18,378 bases of DNA, taken from the NCBI GenBank assembly GCA_050955105.1, contig JBPBQZ010000071.1, forward strand, positions 1-18,378, read 5' to 3'. Shown piece after piece: positions 1 to 8,349 of the stretch. This stretch comes from JBPBQZ01 sp050955105. Its GTDB lineage: Bacteria > Pseudomonadota > Gammaproteobacteria > Burkholderiales > Burkholderiaceae. Below the pieces are notes generated by a model. The model searched no databases. It saw nothing but the letters and a program-made list of their open reading frames with translations, and was not told the origin of the DNA. Every line of letters starts with the position of its first letter. Position 1 is the stretch's first letter. Position numbers and translations under genes: made by a program.

Positions 1-1742
1 TGGGCGACCTGCTGGTTCACGAAGGACCGGCGCTTGCCGCCCAGAAGGCCGCCGCGCGCATCTTTGGCGCCGAGCGCACCTACTTCGTGCTGAACGGCAC
101 CTCCACGTCCAATAAGATCGCCTTGACCGCGCTGGTCACACCGGGCGACCTGGTGCTGTTCGATCGCAACAATCACAAGGCGGCCCACCACGGCGCGCTG
201 CTGCTGGGCGGCGGTATTCCCGTCTATCTGCAAACGCAGCGCAACGCGCACGGCATGATCGGACCGATCGATTTCGACGCACTCGATGAGCAGCGCATCC
301 GCGACGGCATTCGCTACAACAAGCTGGTAGCCGATCCGCAGGCGTGGCAGCGCGAGCGGCCATTTCGTGTCGCGGTGATCGAGCAATGCACCTACGATGG
401 CACCATCTACAGCGCACAGATGCTGATCGAGAAGATCGGACATCTGTGCGAATACATCCTTTTCGACGAAGCCTGGGCCGGCTTCATGAAGTTTCATCCA
501 TTGTTCAAGGGTCGCTTCGCGATGGGCCTGGAAGGATTGGATGCGAACGCGCCCGGCATTCTCGCGACGCAATCGACGCACAAGCAACTGGCGGGGTTCT
601 CGCAGGCATCGCAAATTCACGTGAAGGATGCGCACCTCGATGGCCAGCGCCGCCAGGTAAGCCATCGGCGCTTCAACGAAACCTTCATGCAGCATGCGTC
701 GACGTCGCCGTTCTATCCGCTGTTCGCCTCCCTCGATGTGGGGGCGCAGATGATGAAGGGCCGCTCTGGTGAAGTGCTGTGGGACGACACCATCAAGCTC
801 GGCATCGAGATGCGCAAGAAGCTGCGTCTGCTTAAGCGCGGCTACGAAATGACCGAGCAAGAGCCGGCGCGGCGCTGGTTCTTCGATCCCTTCGTCGCGG
901 ACGTGGTCGATACCGCGAACGGCCCGCGCCGCTGGGAAGAGGTGCCGACCGACGAGTTGGCCCGCGACCCGCGTTATTGGGAACTCGCGCCAGGCCAGGC
1001 ATGGCACGGCTTCACGCACCTCGCGGCGGGTTATGCGATGACCGACCCGAACAAGCTGACGCTCATTACTCCCGGCTTTGACCGCAGCACCGGAGAGTAT
1101 GCGGAACACGGTGTGCCGGCCGCGGTACTGGCCGAGTTCCTGCGGGAACGGCGCATCGTGCCGGAGAAGAACGATCTCAACAGCATCTTGTTTCTGCTCA
1201 CGCCCGGACTGGAGTCGAGCAAGGCCGGCACGCTGCTTTCGGCGCTCGTGCGCTTCAAGCAACTGCACGACGAGAACGCGCTGCTCGATGACGTGATACC
1301 CACTTTCGTCGCGGCACATCGGGAGCGCTATGCGGGCGTTGGCTTGCGCGATCTTTGCGCAGAAATGCACGGCTTCTATCGGCAACACAACGTAAGCCGC
1401 CTACAGCGCGAGCAGTTCCGCGCCGCGCACTTTCCCGAAGCCGCATTCACCCCGCAGGCCGCCATGCACGAACTCGTGCGCAACAACGTCGAGCTGTTAC
1501 CGATAGACCAGCTCGAAGGCCGCATCGCGGCAACCCTCGGACTGGTCTATCCGCCAGGCATCGCCGTGGTCGTGGCCGGTGAACGCTACACCGAGCGCGC
1601 GCTGCCGACGCTCGATTACTTCCGCATGTTCGAGGCAGGCGGCAACCGCTTTCCGGGCTTCGAAAACGAAATCCAGGGCATTTACCGCAAGACCCAAAGC
1701 GACGGCAGCGTGCGGCTCTATACCTACGTCGTCAATGCTTGA
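1..1742 (+). CDS. Orn/Lys/Arg decarboxylase, PLP-dependent (5' end outside window)
   Basis: This is the last 579 codons of a fold-type I, pyridoxal-phosphate-dependent basic amino acid decarboxylase, reading in frame from position 3 with no start in the window. The PLP-binding lysine is the K of STHKQL (codon 582-584), inside the typical context ATQSTHK..SQAS. Upstream, the conserved FVLNGTSTSNK segment that holds the cofactor phosphate is present. The family is about 750 residues long, so roughly the N-terminal wing domain is missing here. The enzyme decarboxylates arginine, lysine or ornithine to a polyamine or diamine and consumes a proton, the basis of acid-resistance systems. Substrate cannot be read from the sequence; arcA starting only 21 bases downstream favours arginine (inference). 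It appears to be co-transcribed with arcABC. Confidence 0.93.
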   Translation, partial: GDLLVHEGPALAAQKAAARIFGAERTYFVLNGTSTSNKIALTALVTPGDLVLFDRNNHKAAHHGALLLGGGIPVYLQTQRNAHGMIGPIDFDALDEQRIRDGIRYNKLVADPQAWQRERPFRVAVIEQCTYDGTIYSAQMLIEKIGHLCEYILFDEAWAGFMKFHPLFKGRFAMGLEGLDANAPGILATQSTHKQLAGFSQASQIHVKDAHLDGQRRQVSHRRFNETFMQHASTSPFYPLFASLDVGAQMMKGRSGEVLWDDTIKLGIEMRKKLRLLKRGYEMTEQEPARRWFFDPFVADVVDTANGPRRWEEVPTDELARDPRYWELAPGQAWHGFTHLAAGYAMTDPNKLTLITPGFDRSTGEYAEHGVPAAVLAEFLRERRIVPEKNDLNSILFLLTPGLESSKAGTLLSALVRFKQLHDENALLDDVIPTFVAAHRERYAGVGLRDLCAEMHGFYRQHNVSRLQREQFRAAHFPEAAFTPQAAMHELVRNNVELLPIDQLEGRIAATLGLVYPPGIAVVVAGERYTERALPTLDYFRMFEAGGNRFPGFENEIQGIYRKTQSDGSVRLYTYVVNA

Positions 1743-1763
1743 TCATTTCATGGAGCAACACTA

Positions 1764-2987
1764 ATGGCTCTGGGCGTCTATTCGGAAGCGGGCAAGCTGC
1801 GCACGGTGATGGTGTGCCGGCCAGGACTTGCGCAGCGGCGGCTGACCCCCGCCAATTCGGCATCGCTGTTGTTCGACGACGTGATCTGGGTCGACAAGGC
1901 CGTGCAGGATCACGACATCTTTACCGCTGCGATGCGCGAGCGCGGCATCGAGGTGTTGGAGTTTCACGATTTGCTTACGCGGATTTGCGGCGACGCGGCG
2001 GCACGCGACTGGATCCTCGATCGGCGGATTGTCGAGGAAGAGGTTGGCACCGGCATGCTGCGCGAGCTGCGCGCATGGCTCGCGCAGATGCCTGCCGCGC
2101 AATTGGCCGAAGTGCTGGTGGGCGGTTTGGCGAAGGCCGAAATGCCTTTCGACGCCCGCGGTCTTTTTGGGGGCTATCTGGAGCAATCGGATTTCGTGAT
2201 CCAGCCGCTCGTCAATCTGATCTTCCAGCGCGATACCAGTGCGTGGATCTACGGCGGCGTAACGGTGCATCCCATGTATTGGCCGGCGCGTCGCAAGGAG
2301 GCGTTGCTGGTCGCCGCCGTGTACCGCTTTCACCCGCGCTTCGCCGGCCAGGTCACGACCTGGTGGGGCGACCCGGATGGTCATTACGGCGTGCAGACCT
2401 TGGAAGGCGGCGACGTCATGTCGATCGGCAACGGCGTCGTGCTGATCGGCATGGGCGAGCGCTCGAGCCCGCAGGCCGTCACGCAAGTGGCGCGCCATCT
2501 GTTCGCGGCCGGCGGCGCGCAGCGCGTGATTGCCTGCGCTTTCCCGAAGCAGCGCGCGTCGATGCATCTGGACACGGTGTTCTCATTTCTCGACGTCGAC
2601 TTCGTCAGCATTTATCCCGACGTGGCCGATGCGATTCGCTGCACGAGTCTTTATCCAGGCGATGCGCCGGGCGAAATCCACTACGAGCGTCACACAGACA
2701 AGTTCCTGGCGGTCGTGAGCAATGCGCTCGGCCTGGGCTCGCTACGTGTGCTGACTACCGGCGGCGACGCCTACGAAGTGCAGCGCGAGCAATGGGACGA
2801 CGGCAACAATGTCCTGGCGCTCGATCGGCGTGTCGTGATCGCCTATGACCGCAATAGCTATACCAACCGCAAGATGCGGCAGGCGGGCGTCGAGGTAATC
2901 GAGATTCCCGGCGGCGAACTCGGGCGCGGACGCGGCGGCACGCATTGCCTGAGCTGCCCGGTTGAACGCGATGCGATCGACATCTGA
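1764..2987 (+). CDS. arcA: Arginine deiminase
   Basis: A 407-residue cytoplasmic enzyme that hydrolyses L-arginine to citrulline and ammonia, the first step of the arginine deiminase (ADI) pathway. All landmark motifs of the guanidino-modifying fold are present: FQRDTSAWIYGG (about 154-165), EGGD (214-217), HLDTVF (268-273), and the C-terminal RGGTHCLSCP with the nucleophilic cysteine at 395, matching Cys406 of the Pseudomonas enzyme. Length is normal for the family. The ATG at 1764 has a GGAG ribosome site at 1752-1755. It sits between the decarboxylase and arcB in one operon. The catalytic motifs are intact, so the protein should be active. Confidence 0.97.
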   Translation: MALGVYSEAGKLRTVMVCRPGLAQRRLTPANSASLLFDDVIWVDKAVQDHDIFTAAMRERGIEVLEFHDLLTRICGDAAARDWILDRRIVEEEVGTGMLRELRAWLAQMPAAQLAEVLVGGLAKAEMPFDARGLFGGYLEQSDFVIQPLVNLIFQRDTSAWIYGGVTVHPMYWPARRKEALLVAAVYRFHPRFAGQVTTWWGDPDGHYGVQTLEGGDVMSIGNGVVLIGMGERSSPQAVTQVARHLFAAGGAQRVIACAFPKQRASMHLDTVFSFLDVDFVSIYPDVADAIRCTSLYPGDAPGEIHYERHTDKFLAVVSNALGLGSLRVLTTGGDAYEVQREQWDDGNNVLALDRRVVIAYDRNSYTNRKMRQAGVEVIEIPGGELGRGRGGTHCLSCPVERDAIDI

Positions 2988-3019
2988 AGCACTCACCCCA
3001 TCTTCGACGAGGTCCTATC

Positions 3020-4021
3020 GTGTTCAATGTACACAATCGCAGTTTCCTGACGCTGCTCGACTACACGCCGCGCCAGATTCGTTACCTGCTCGATCTATCG
3101 CGCGATCTGAAGCGCGCGAAATATGCGGGTACTGAAATCGCACGCCTGTCGGGCAAGAACATCGCCCTGATTTTCGAGAAAACCTCGACACGCACGCGCT
3201 GCGCGTTCGAAGTGGCGGCGCACGACCAGGGCGCGCATGTCACCTACATCGATCCGGGCGCCTCGCAGATCGGTCACAAGGAATCGATGAAGGACACAGC
3301 GCGCGTGCTCGGACGTATGTATGACGCGATCGAATACCGCGGCTACGGCCAGGAGATTGTCGAGGAACTGGCGAAATATGCGGGGGTACCGGTGTACAAC
3401 GGCCTGACCGACGAATTTCATCCGACCCAGATGCTCGCCGACGTGCTCACCATGCATGAGTTCAGCGACAAGCCGGTGCATGACATCAGCTACTGCTACA
3501 TCGGCGATGCGCACAACAACACCGGTAATTCACTGATGATCGTGGGCACGAAGCTCGGCATGGACGTGCGCCTGTGCGCGCCGCGCAGCTTATGGCCGCA
3601 CGACGCGCTGATCGCGCAATGTCGCGGCTTCGCGGCAGCCAGCGGCGCGCGTCTTACGCTGACGGAAGCGCCTGACGAAGCCGTGAAAGGTGTGGATTTC
3701 ATCTATACCGACGTGTGGGTGTCGATGGGCGAGCCGTTCGAGACCTGGGGTCCGCGAATCGAGGAGTTGCTACCGTTCCAGGTCAACGCCGCATTGGTCG
3801 CGGCGAGCGGCAATCCGCGCGTCAAGTTCATGCATTGCCTGCCCGCCTTGCATGACACGAGCACCGAAGTCGGCAAGCAGATCGGCGATAAATATGGTCT
3901 GCGCAACGGCGTCGAGGTCACCGACGAGGTGTTCGAGTCGGAGGCGTCGATTGTTTTCGAGCAGGCCGAGAATCGCTTGCATACGATCAAGGCGGTACTC
4001 GTCGCGACGTTGGCCGAATGA
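3020..4021 (+). CDS. arcB: Ornithine carbamoyltransferase, catabolic
   Basis: A 333-residue transcarbamylase. In the ADI pathway it runs in the phosphorolytic direction, splitting citrulline into ornithine and carbamoyl phosphate. The carbamoyl-phosphate site STRTR is at 56-60, the DEFHPTQ loop at 131-137, the ornithine-side motif DVWVSMGE at about 231-238, and HCLP at 272-275 with the active-site cysteine. Translation starts at a GTG (3020) preceded by a GAGG-like site (3009-3012). Anabolic argF enzymes have the same fold; the catabolic assignment rests on the position between arcA and arcC. The stop codon (4019-4021) touches the ribosome site of arcC, so the two are probably translationally coupled. 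Confidence 0.96.
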   Translation: MFNVHNRSFLTLLDYTPRQIRYLLDLSRDLKRAKYAGTEIARLSGKNIALIFEKTSTRTRCAFEVAAHDQGAHVTYIDPGASQIGHKESMKDTARVLGRMYDAIEYRGYGQEIVEELAKYAGVPVYNGLTDEFHPTQMLADVLTMHEFSDKPVHDISYCYIGDAHNNTGNSLMIVGTKLGMDVRLCAPRSLWPHDALIAQCRGFAAASGARLTLTEAPDEAVKGVDFIYTDVWVSMGEPFETWGPRIEELLPFQVNAALVAASGNPRVKFMHCLPALHDTSTEVGKQIGDKYGLRNGVEVTDEVFESEASIVFEQAENRLHTIKAVLVATLAE

Positions 4022-4031
4022 GGAGAATCTC

Positions 4032-4946
4032 ATGTTGATAGTCGTGGCATTGGGGGGCAATGCCTTGCTCAGGCATGGCGAACCGGTCAGCGCCGAGGCG
4101 CAGCGCAACAACGTACGAATTGCCGCCACGCAACTCGCGAAGGCGGCAGTCGGCAATGATCTGGTGATCGTGCATGGCAACGGGCCGCAGGTCGGCATGC
4201 TCGCGGCGCAGGGCGGCAGCTTTCCGCTGGACGTACTCGACGCCGAGACCGAAGGAATGATCGGCTATATGATCGAGCAGGAAATGCGCAATCTGCTGCC
4301 GGCCGGCCGTGCTTGCGTGACCTTGCTGACGATGGTCGAAGTGAGTGCCACCGACGCAGCCTTCGGCCATCCTGATAAGCCGATCGGGCCGCAGTACACA
4401 GCGCGGGAGGCCGCGCAGGCGGCGCACGAAAAAGGCTGGACGATGGCGCCGCAAGGCGACGCGATGCAGCGCGTGGTGCCCAGTCCGCAGCCGGTGCGCA
4501 TGCTCGAGATGGAGCCGGTGCGCTGGCTGCTCGAGCACGGCTGCGTGGTGATCTGCGCGGGCGGTGGCGGCATACCGGTGATTGCCGACGCTGACGGGCG
4601 CCATCAAGGCGTCGAGGCGGTGGTCGACAAGGACCGCAGCGCGGCCATGCTGGCGGCGCATCTCAAAGCCGATCTATTCGTGATCGCGACCGACGTGCAA
4701 GGGGTTTACCTTGATTGGGGCCAGCCATCGCAGCGTCTGGTCGCGCGTGCCAATCCCGAGTCGCTTGCGCAGTTGGCCTTTGCCGCCGGCTCAATGGCGC
4801 CCAAGGTCGAGGCGGCTTGCAGCTTCGCCAGACTCACCGGTCGGCGTGCAACGATCGGCGCGTTGAGCGACATCGAAGCCATGATCGTGGGGTTGGCCGG
4901 TACTTCGATCGACGCCCAAGCGCTTCCGGTCGTGGAGCGCGACTAG
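4032..4946 (+). CDS. arcC: Carbamate kinase
   Basis: A 304-residue amino-acid-kinase-fold enzyme that transfers phosphate from carbamoyl phosphate to ADP, giving ATP, CO2 and ammonia. This is the energy-yielding step of the ADI pathway. Visible motifs are VALGGNALL at the N terminus, VHGNGPQVG (about 43-51), the glycine-rich CAGGGGIPV segment and the DVQGVYLDWG segment. The frame is open far upstream inside arcB, but the ATG at 4032 is chosen because it has an AGGAGA site at 4021-4026, begins at the conserved first strand and gives the usual family length. Its last 156 bases are also covered by the 3' end of atpG on the other strand, which is unusual. No terminator separates the two operons. 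Confidence 0.96.
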   Translation: MLIVVALGGNALLRHGEPVSAEAQRNNVRIAATQLAKAAVGNDLVIVHGNGPQVGMLAAQGGSFPLDVLDAETEGMIGYMIEQEMRNLLPAGRACVTLLTMVEVSATDAAFGHPDKPIGPQYTAREAAQAAHEKGWTMAPQGDAMQRVVPSPQPVRMLEMEPVRWLLEHGCVVICAGGGGIPVIADADGRHQGVEAVVDKDRSAAMLAAHLKADLFVIATDVQGVYLDWGQPSQRLVARANPESLAQLAFAAGSMAPKVEAACSFARLTGRRATIGALSDIEAMIVGLAGTSIDAQALPVVERD

Positions 4947-5786
4947 CGTAACTGACGACAGTTCAACGATCTCCGAGGTAATTTCCTCTTGTCTGAGGCG
5001 GCGCGATTCGCCGATCAGCTTGTCGAGCGTGTCGTGCACATTGGCGCGGGCGGCGATCATCGCGCGCATGCGCGCCTCGTTCTCCGCGGCGAACGACAGC
5101 ATGATGGCCTCGCATAATTGCGCGTAGATGTATTCCTCCGCGAGCTTTGCGAGCAATCTCTGCGGGGTGAGCGTGACCAGCGGCGGATTGATGCGGCTCG
5201 CTAGTTCAAAGCGTTTGAAATCGAACGGCCACAAGGCGCTTTCCACCACCTCGATGGTCGCCGATGGGTTCGGCACGGCATGCAGCAGGGTGACGCGTGT
5301 GGCGCGGCCGGCGTTCAAACGCTGATACAGGACTTCGGTGATGCGGTCGGCGAGGCCCGACACTTCATCGGCATGCGCGACCATCGGCGCGGACCAGCCT
5401 ATCGCCAAGCCGTGTTCGGCGGCTACGGCTTTGCCGCGATCGCCGATCAACAAGCATTCAGTGGTGGACGCCGCGACGCGTCGCGCCGCCGCCTCGACGA
5501 CGTGTTCGTTGAAGGTGCCGACAAAGCCTTGCTCGGCGCACAGGATAATGACCACTTCGCTGTGCATGGCGTTCAGGCGCGGCGTGTCCGAGGCGTCGCG
5601 CTGGTCGAGCATGAGCGCGTCACCGATGGCGGCGCCCACCATCTTTGCGCACGCGCGGATCGCCGCGATGCGGCTTTGCGCTTCGCGCGAGCGCGCGGCC
5701 GCGATACCACGCATCGCGCTCACCACGGATTCCAGTTCATGCACGCTTGTAATGCGCCCCTGAACTTCACTGAGCTGGTTGCTCAT
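4791..5786 (-). CDS. atpG: N-type ATPase gamma subunit, with C-terminal extension
   Basis: The central rotor shaft of the N1 headpiece, last gene of the operon. The ATG at 5786 overlaps the atpA stop as ATGA and gives the conserved start MSNQLSEVQGRITSV. Two terminal helices of the gamma fold are recognisable: residues 1-55, and about 205-277 with EEYIYAQLCEAIMLSFAAENEARM and the final RQEEITSEIVEL. The family normally ends about there. Here the frame continues for about 54 more residues (278-331) with no family resemblance, and nearly all of that tail lies antisense to arcC. A TAG lies at 4945-4943 in another frame, so a one-base shift would end the protein at about 281 residues. The start is secure; the true 3' end is not. 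Confidence 0.87.
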   Translation of the reverse strand: MSNQLSEVQGRITSVHELESVVSAMRGIAAARSREAQSRIAAIRACAKMVGAAIGDALMLDQRDASDTPRLNAMHSEVVIILCAEQGFVGTFNEHVVEAAARRVAASTTECLLIGDRGKAVAAEHGLAIGWSAPMVAHADEVSGLADRITEVLYQRLNAGRATRVTLLHAVPNPSATIEVVESALWPFDFKRFELASRINPPLVTLTPQRLLAKLAEEYIYAQLCEAIMLSFAAENEARMRAMIAARANVHDTLDKLIGESRRLRQEEITSEIVELSSVTLVALHDRKRLGVDRSTGQPHDHGFDVAQRADRCTPTGESGEAASRLDLGRH

Positions 5787-7354
5787 GGCGCGCTCGGTTT
5801 GAGTGTGCCATGAGCGACTGCTGCAGCCGCGGTTGCGGTGCACGCCTGGGCCAGGTCGCGCACGGCCGCGACGAGCGCGGTTTGCGTGACGGTGTCGAGG
5901 GTGCCCGTGGCTGTCAGCGCCGCCGCGGCATTGCCGCCGTGCGCATCCAGATGCGCTGGGAGACGGTCGCGTAGCGCTGGTAGCGTTTCGACTGGCATGG
6001 CATCGAAGACGCCGTCGGCGAGCGCCGCGAGCAGCGCAACTTCATCGACCGGTCGCAAGGGCATGAAGCGCGGTTGCGTGATCAGCGCACGGATGTGTTC
6101 ACCGCGCACCACCTGCGCCTTGACGCGGGCGTCGGTCAGGCCGCCAAAGCGTGAAAACATCTCGAGCTCGAGGAACTGCGAGTAGTCGAGGCGCAGGCGT
6201 CCCGACACGTCCCGCAAGGCCTTCATCTGCGCCTTGCCGCCAACCCGGCTCACGCTCAGGCCGACATCCACCGCAGGCCGTTGATTCGCGGCGAACAGGC
6301 CGGTGTTGAGGACGATCTGGCCGTCGGTGATTGAAATCAAGTTGGTCGGGATATACGCCGACAGGTTACCCGCGTCGGTCTCCGCGATCGGCAATGCTGT
6401 CAGCGAGCCGCCGCCGCGTTCCGGCGAGAGCTTGGCGGCGCGTTCGAGCAGGCGCGCGTGCAGATAGAAAATATCGCCCGGATAGGCCTCGCGTCCCGGC
6501 GGTTCGCGCGTGAGCAGCGCCAGTTCGCGGTGAGTGGCGGCGTGCTTGGTGAGGTCATCGATCACGACCAGCGCATGTTGCCCACGGTCGCGAAAGTATT
6601 CGGCAATCGTCATCGCGCTGAACGGCGCGATCCATTGCAGCCCCGCCGATGCTGCCGCGGACGCGAACACGAACACGCAGCGCTCGGGAGCACCGTGCTC
6701 GCGCACCGCGGCGATCACGCGCTCGACCGCCGACGCGCGTTGCCCGATCGCCACATAGACGCAGACCACGTCGGTGTCCTTCTGATTGACGATGGTATCG
6801 ATCGCGATGGCGGTCTTGCCCGTTGCACGGTCGCCGATGATCAGCTCGCGCTGCCCGCGCCCGATTGCAAACAGCGCGTCGATCAGCAGGATGCCGGTGG
6901 AGATCGGCTGCGCCACCAGATCGCGCTCGATGATGCTCGGTGCCGGCCGTTCGATCGGCATATGCGCCTCGGCTTGCACCACGCCGCCGCCATCGAGCGG
7001 CCGACCGAGCGGATCGACGACGCGCCCGAGCAAGCCGGGCCCGACGGGGACCTGCACCACTTGTCCGGTACCGAGCACGATGGATCCGGCGGTGATGGCG
7101 TCGCCGTCGTCCAGCAACACCGCGCCGATGGTTTCCGCATCGAGCGTGAGCGCGAAGCCGAAGCGCTCGCCGTCGAAGCGCAGCAGCTCGTTAAGACGCA
7201 CGTCGGGCAAACCGGAGACGAGCGCAATGCCGTCCGCGACATGTTCGACGCGGCCGACGGCATTGGCCTGCGCGCCCGGTTGAGCTTTCGCCAGCTTGGC
7301 GTAGCTGCGTTCGAGCCAGGCGTCGGCCGGCGCGTCAAGCGTGGGTTGTGTCAT
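5783..7354 (-). CDS. atpA: N-type ATPase alpha subunit
   Basis: A 523-residue alpha subunit of the N1 hexamer. Walker A is GDRATGKT at 174-181. The nucleotide-binding domain and the arginine-finger motif SVSRVGG, which completes the beta catalytic site, are present. The frame is open further upstream, but the ATG at 7354 is the chosen start because it begins the N-terminal helix and beta-barrel at the expected place and overlaps the end of atpF by 20 bases. Its own stop overlaps atpG as ATGA. The sequence is divergent from housekeeping F-type alpha subunits, as expected for the laterally transferred N-ATPase family. No defect seen. Confidence 0.95.
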   Translation of the reverse strand: MTQPTLDAPADAWLERSYAKLAKAQPGAQANAVGRVEHVADGIALVSGLPDVRLNELLRFDGERFGFALTLDAETIGAVLLDDGDAITAGSIVLGTGQVVQVPVGPGLLGRVVDPLGRPLDGGGVVQAEAHMPIERPAPSIIERDLVAQPISTGILLIDALFAIGRGQRELIIGDRATGKTAIAIDTIVNQKDTDVVCVYVAIGQRASAVERVIAAVREHGAPERCVFVFASAAASAGLQWIAPFSAMTIAEYFRDRGQHALVVIDDLTKHAATHRELALLTREPPGREAYPGDIFYLHARLLERAAKLSPERGGGSLTALPIAETDAGNLSAYIPTNLISITDGQIVLNTGLFAANQRPAVDVGLSVSRVGGKAQMKALRDVSGRLRLDYSQFLELEMFSRFGGLTDARVKAQVVRGEHIRALITQPRFMPLRPVDEVALLAALADGVFDAMPVETLPALRDRLPAHLDAHGGNAAAALTATGTLDTVTQTALVAAVRDLAQACTATAAAAVAHGTLKPSAP

Positions 7355-8084
7355 GGGCGAGTAGCTCGGTTTGGAGATAGGCCAGGTCGGCGCGGAAGCT
7401 GTTGCGCACGATTGCATGCGGCGCTTCCAGTTCAAGGCCGGCAAGCAGCGCCGGATCGACGCTCACGACAAGCGGCAAGTCGCGCTCGAGCACGCGCGCA
7501 AGCGCGCTTTGGCACGCGGCGAGTTCGTCTTCGTGCAGCGCACGCGGCGCGATCAGGCGCACCGCCGCGCCGTCGCGACCCAGCTCCGCGCGCGTCGCTG
7601 CGGGCAGCTTCGCGAGTTCGGCAAACAGCCCGTCGATGAAGCCCGCGACGCGCGCTTGCTGCGGCAGTCGGTCGATCAGCTTCGCCGCGATGTCGACGGC
7701 GAGACGCGATGCGCGGTCGGCGTCTGCTGTGGCCGCCGTCTGCCGTGCGCTCTCGATATCGGTCTGTGCCGCCGCACGCGTATGGTCGGCTGCGGCACGT
7801 GCGGCGCTTTCAATCGATGTCTTCAGCGTCGCCGCCTCGGCCGCGGCGGCCGCGAGCAGGTCGCCACGCTGTTGCGCAATGCGCGCCACATCGGCCGCCG
7901 CCTGCTTTTGTGCGGTGAGCGCTGCTGCCTTGGCTAGCGCGGCGTCCGCCAGCAGTGCCGCGGCGGCCTGCTGGCGCTCGGCGACTATCTTCGCCACCGG
8001 CCGGAACAGATAACGCGCCAATAGCCAGATCAGCACCAGCGCGTTGACCGTTTGCAAGCCTAGCGTCCACCCGTCGATGTGCAT
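7335..8084 (-). CDS. atpF: N-type ATPase peripheral stalk subunit b with delta-like C-terminal domain
   Basis: A 249-residue protein, much longer than an ordinary subunit b (about 156 residues). It has one N-terminal membrane helix (about 8-26), then a long alanine-rich, charged helical segment (about 30-140) typical of the dimeric stalk. The C-terminal part (about 172-243) resembles the end of subunit delta: a short beta-alpha unit, then PLVVSVDPALLAGLEL, like the VDPSLIGG motif, and a final helix. There is no atpH in the operon, so this domain probably attaches the stalk to the top of the N1 head (inference). The ATG at 8084 lies 16 bases after the atpE stop, with a GGGAC-like ribosome site. 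Confidence 0.9.
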   Translation of the reverse strand: MHIDGWTLGLQTVNALVLIWLLARYLFRPVAKIVAERQQAAAALLADAALAKAAALTAQKQAAADVARIAQQRGDLLAAAAAEAATLKTSIESAARAAADHTRAAAQTDIESARQTAATADADRASRLAVDIAAKLIDRLPQQARVAGFIDGLFAELAKLPAATRAELGRDGAAVRLIAPRALHEDELAACQSALARVLERDLPLVVSVDPALLAGLELEAPHAIVRNSFRADLAYLQTELLAHDTTHA

Positions 8085-8100
8085 GGTCGTCGCGTCCCGA

Positions 8101-8349
8101 TCACTTCACGAACGGATTGGCGAACAACACCAGCAGCGCGATCACGAGGCAGTAGATCGCCATCGTTTCGATCATCGCGAGGCCGACGAAGAGCGTACGC
8201 GAGATGGTGCCGGCCGAGTCGGGCTGGCGCGCCAGCGCGTCCATTGCCGCGGCGACGGCGCGCCCTTCGCCCAGCGCCGGACCGATGGCACCGAACGAGA
8301 CGGCGATGGCCGCGGCCAGAATGCTGATCGCCTGGATAAGATTGTTCAT
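8101..8349 (-). CDS. atpE: N-type ATPase rotor ring subunit c
   Basis: An 82-residue, two-helix membrane hairpin that oligomerises into the rotor ring. The polar loop is ARQPDSAG (40-47). The ion-binding carboxylate of helix 2 is Glu61 in MIETMAIY, followed by Thr62 and Tyr66. Helix 1 carries a second carboxylate, Glu28 in GPALGEGRA, at the place of Gln32 in the Ilyobacter sodium-type c subunit. Paired glutamates are characteristic of N-ATPases. The Burkholderia pseudomallei N-ATPase ring was reported as a proton-specific 17-mer, so sodium coupling should not be assumed. The start overlaps the atpB stop as ATGA. Confidence 0.95.
   Translation of the reverse strand: MNNLIQAISILAAAIAVSFGAIGPALGEGRAVAAAMDALARQPDSAGTISRTLFVGLAMIETMAIYCLVIALLVLFANPFVK

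Noticed and set aside
1739..1753. TTGATCATTTCATGG before arcA as an FNR-type box
   Set aside because: Only the first half-site matches; it lies at the end of the decarboxylase gene and the spacing to arcA leaves no room for a promoter.
3690..4031. In-frame upstream extension of arcC into arcB
   Set aside because: The extension is arginine/serine-rich shadow sequence, and the ATG at 4032 has its own ribosome site and begins at the conserved N terminus.
8101..8349. Calling the N-ATPase sodium-translocating from its c subunit
   Set aside because: The helix 1 Gln is Glu here, and a close homologue has been reported to be proton-specific, so the residues alone do not decide the ion.
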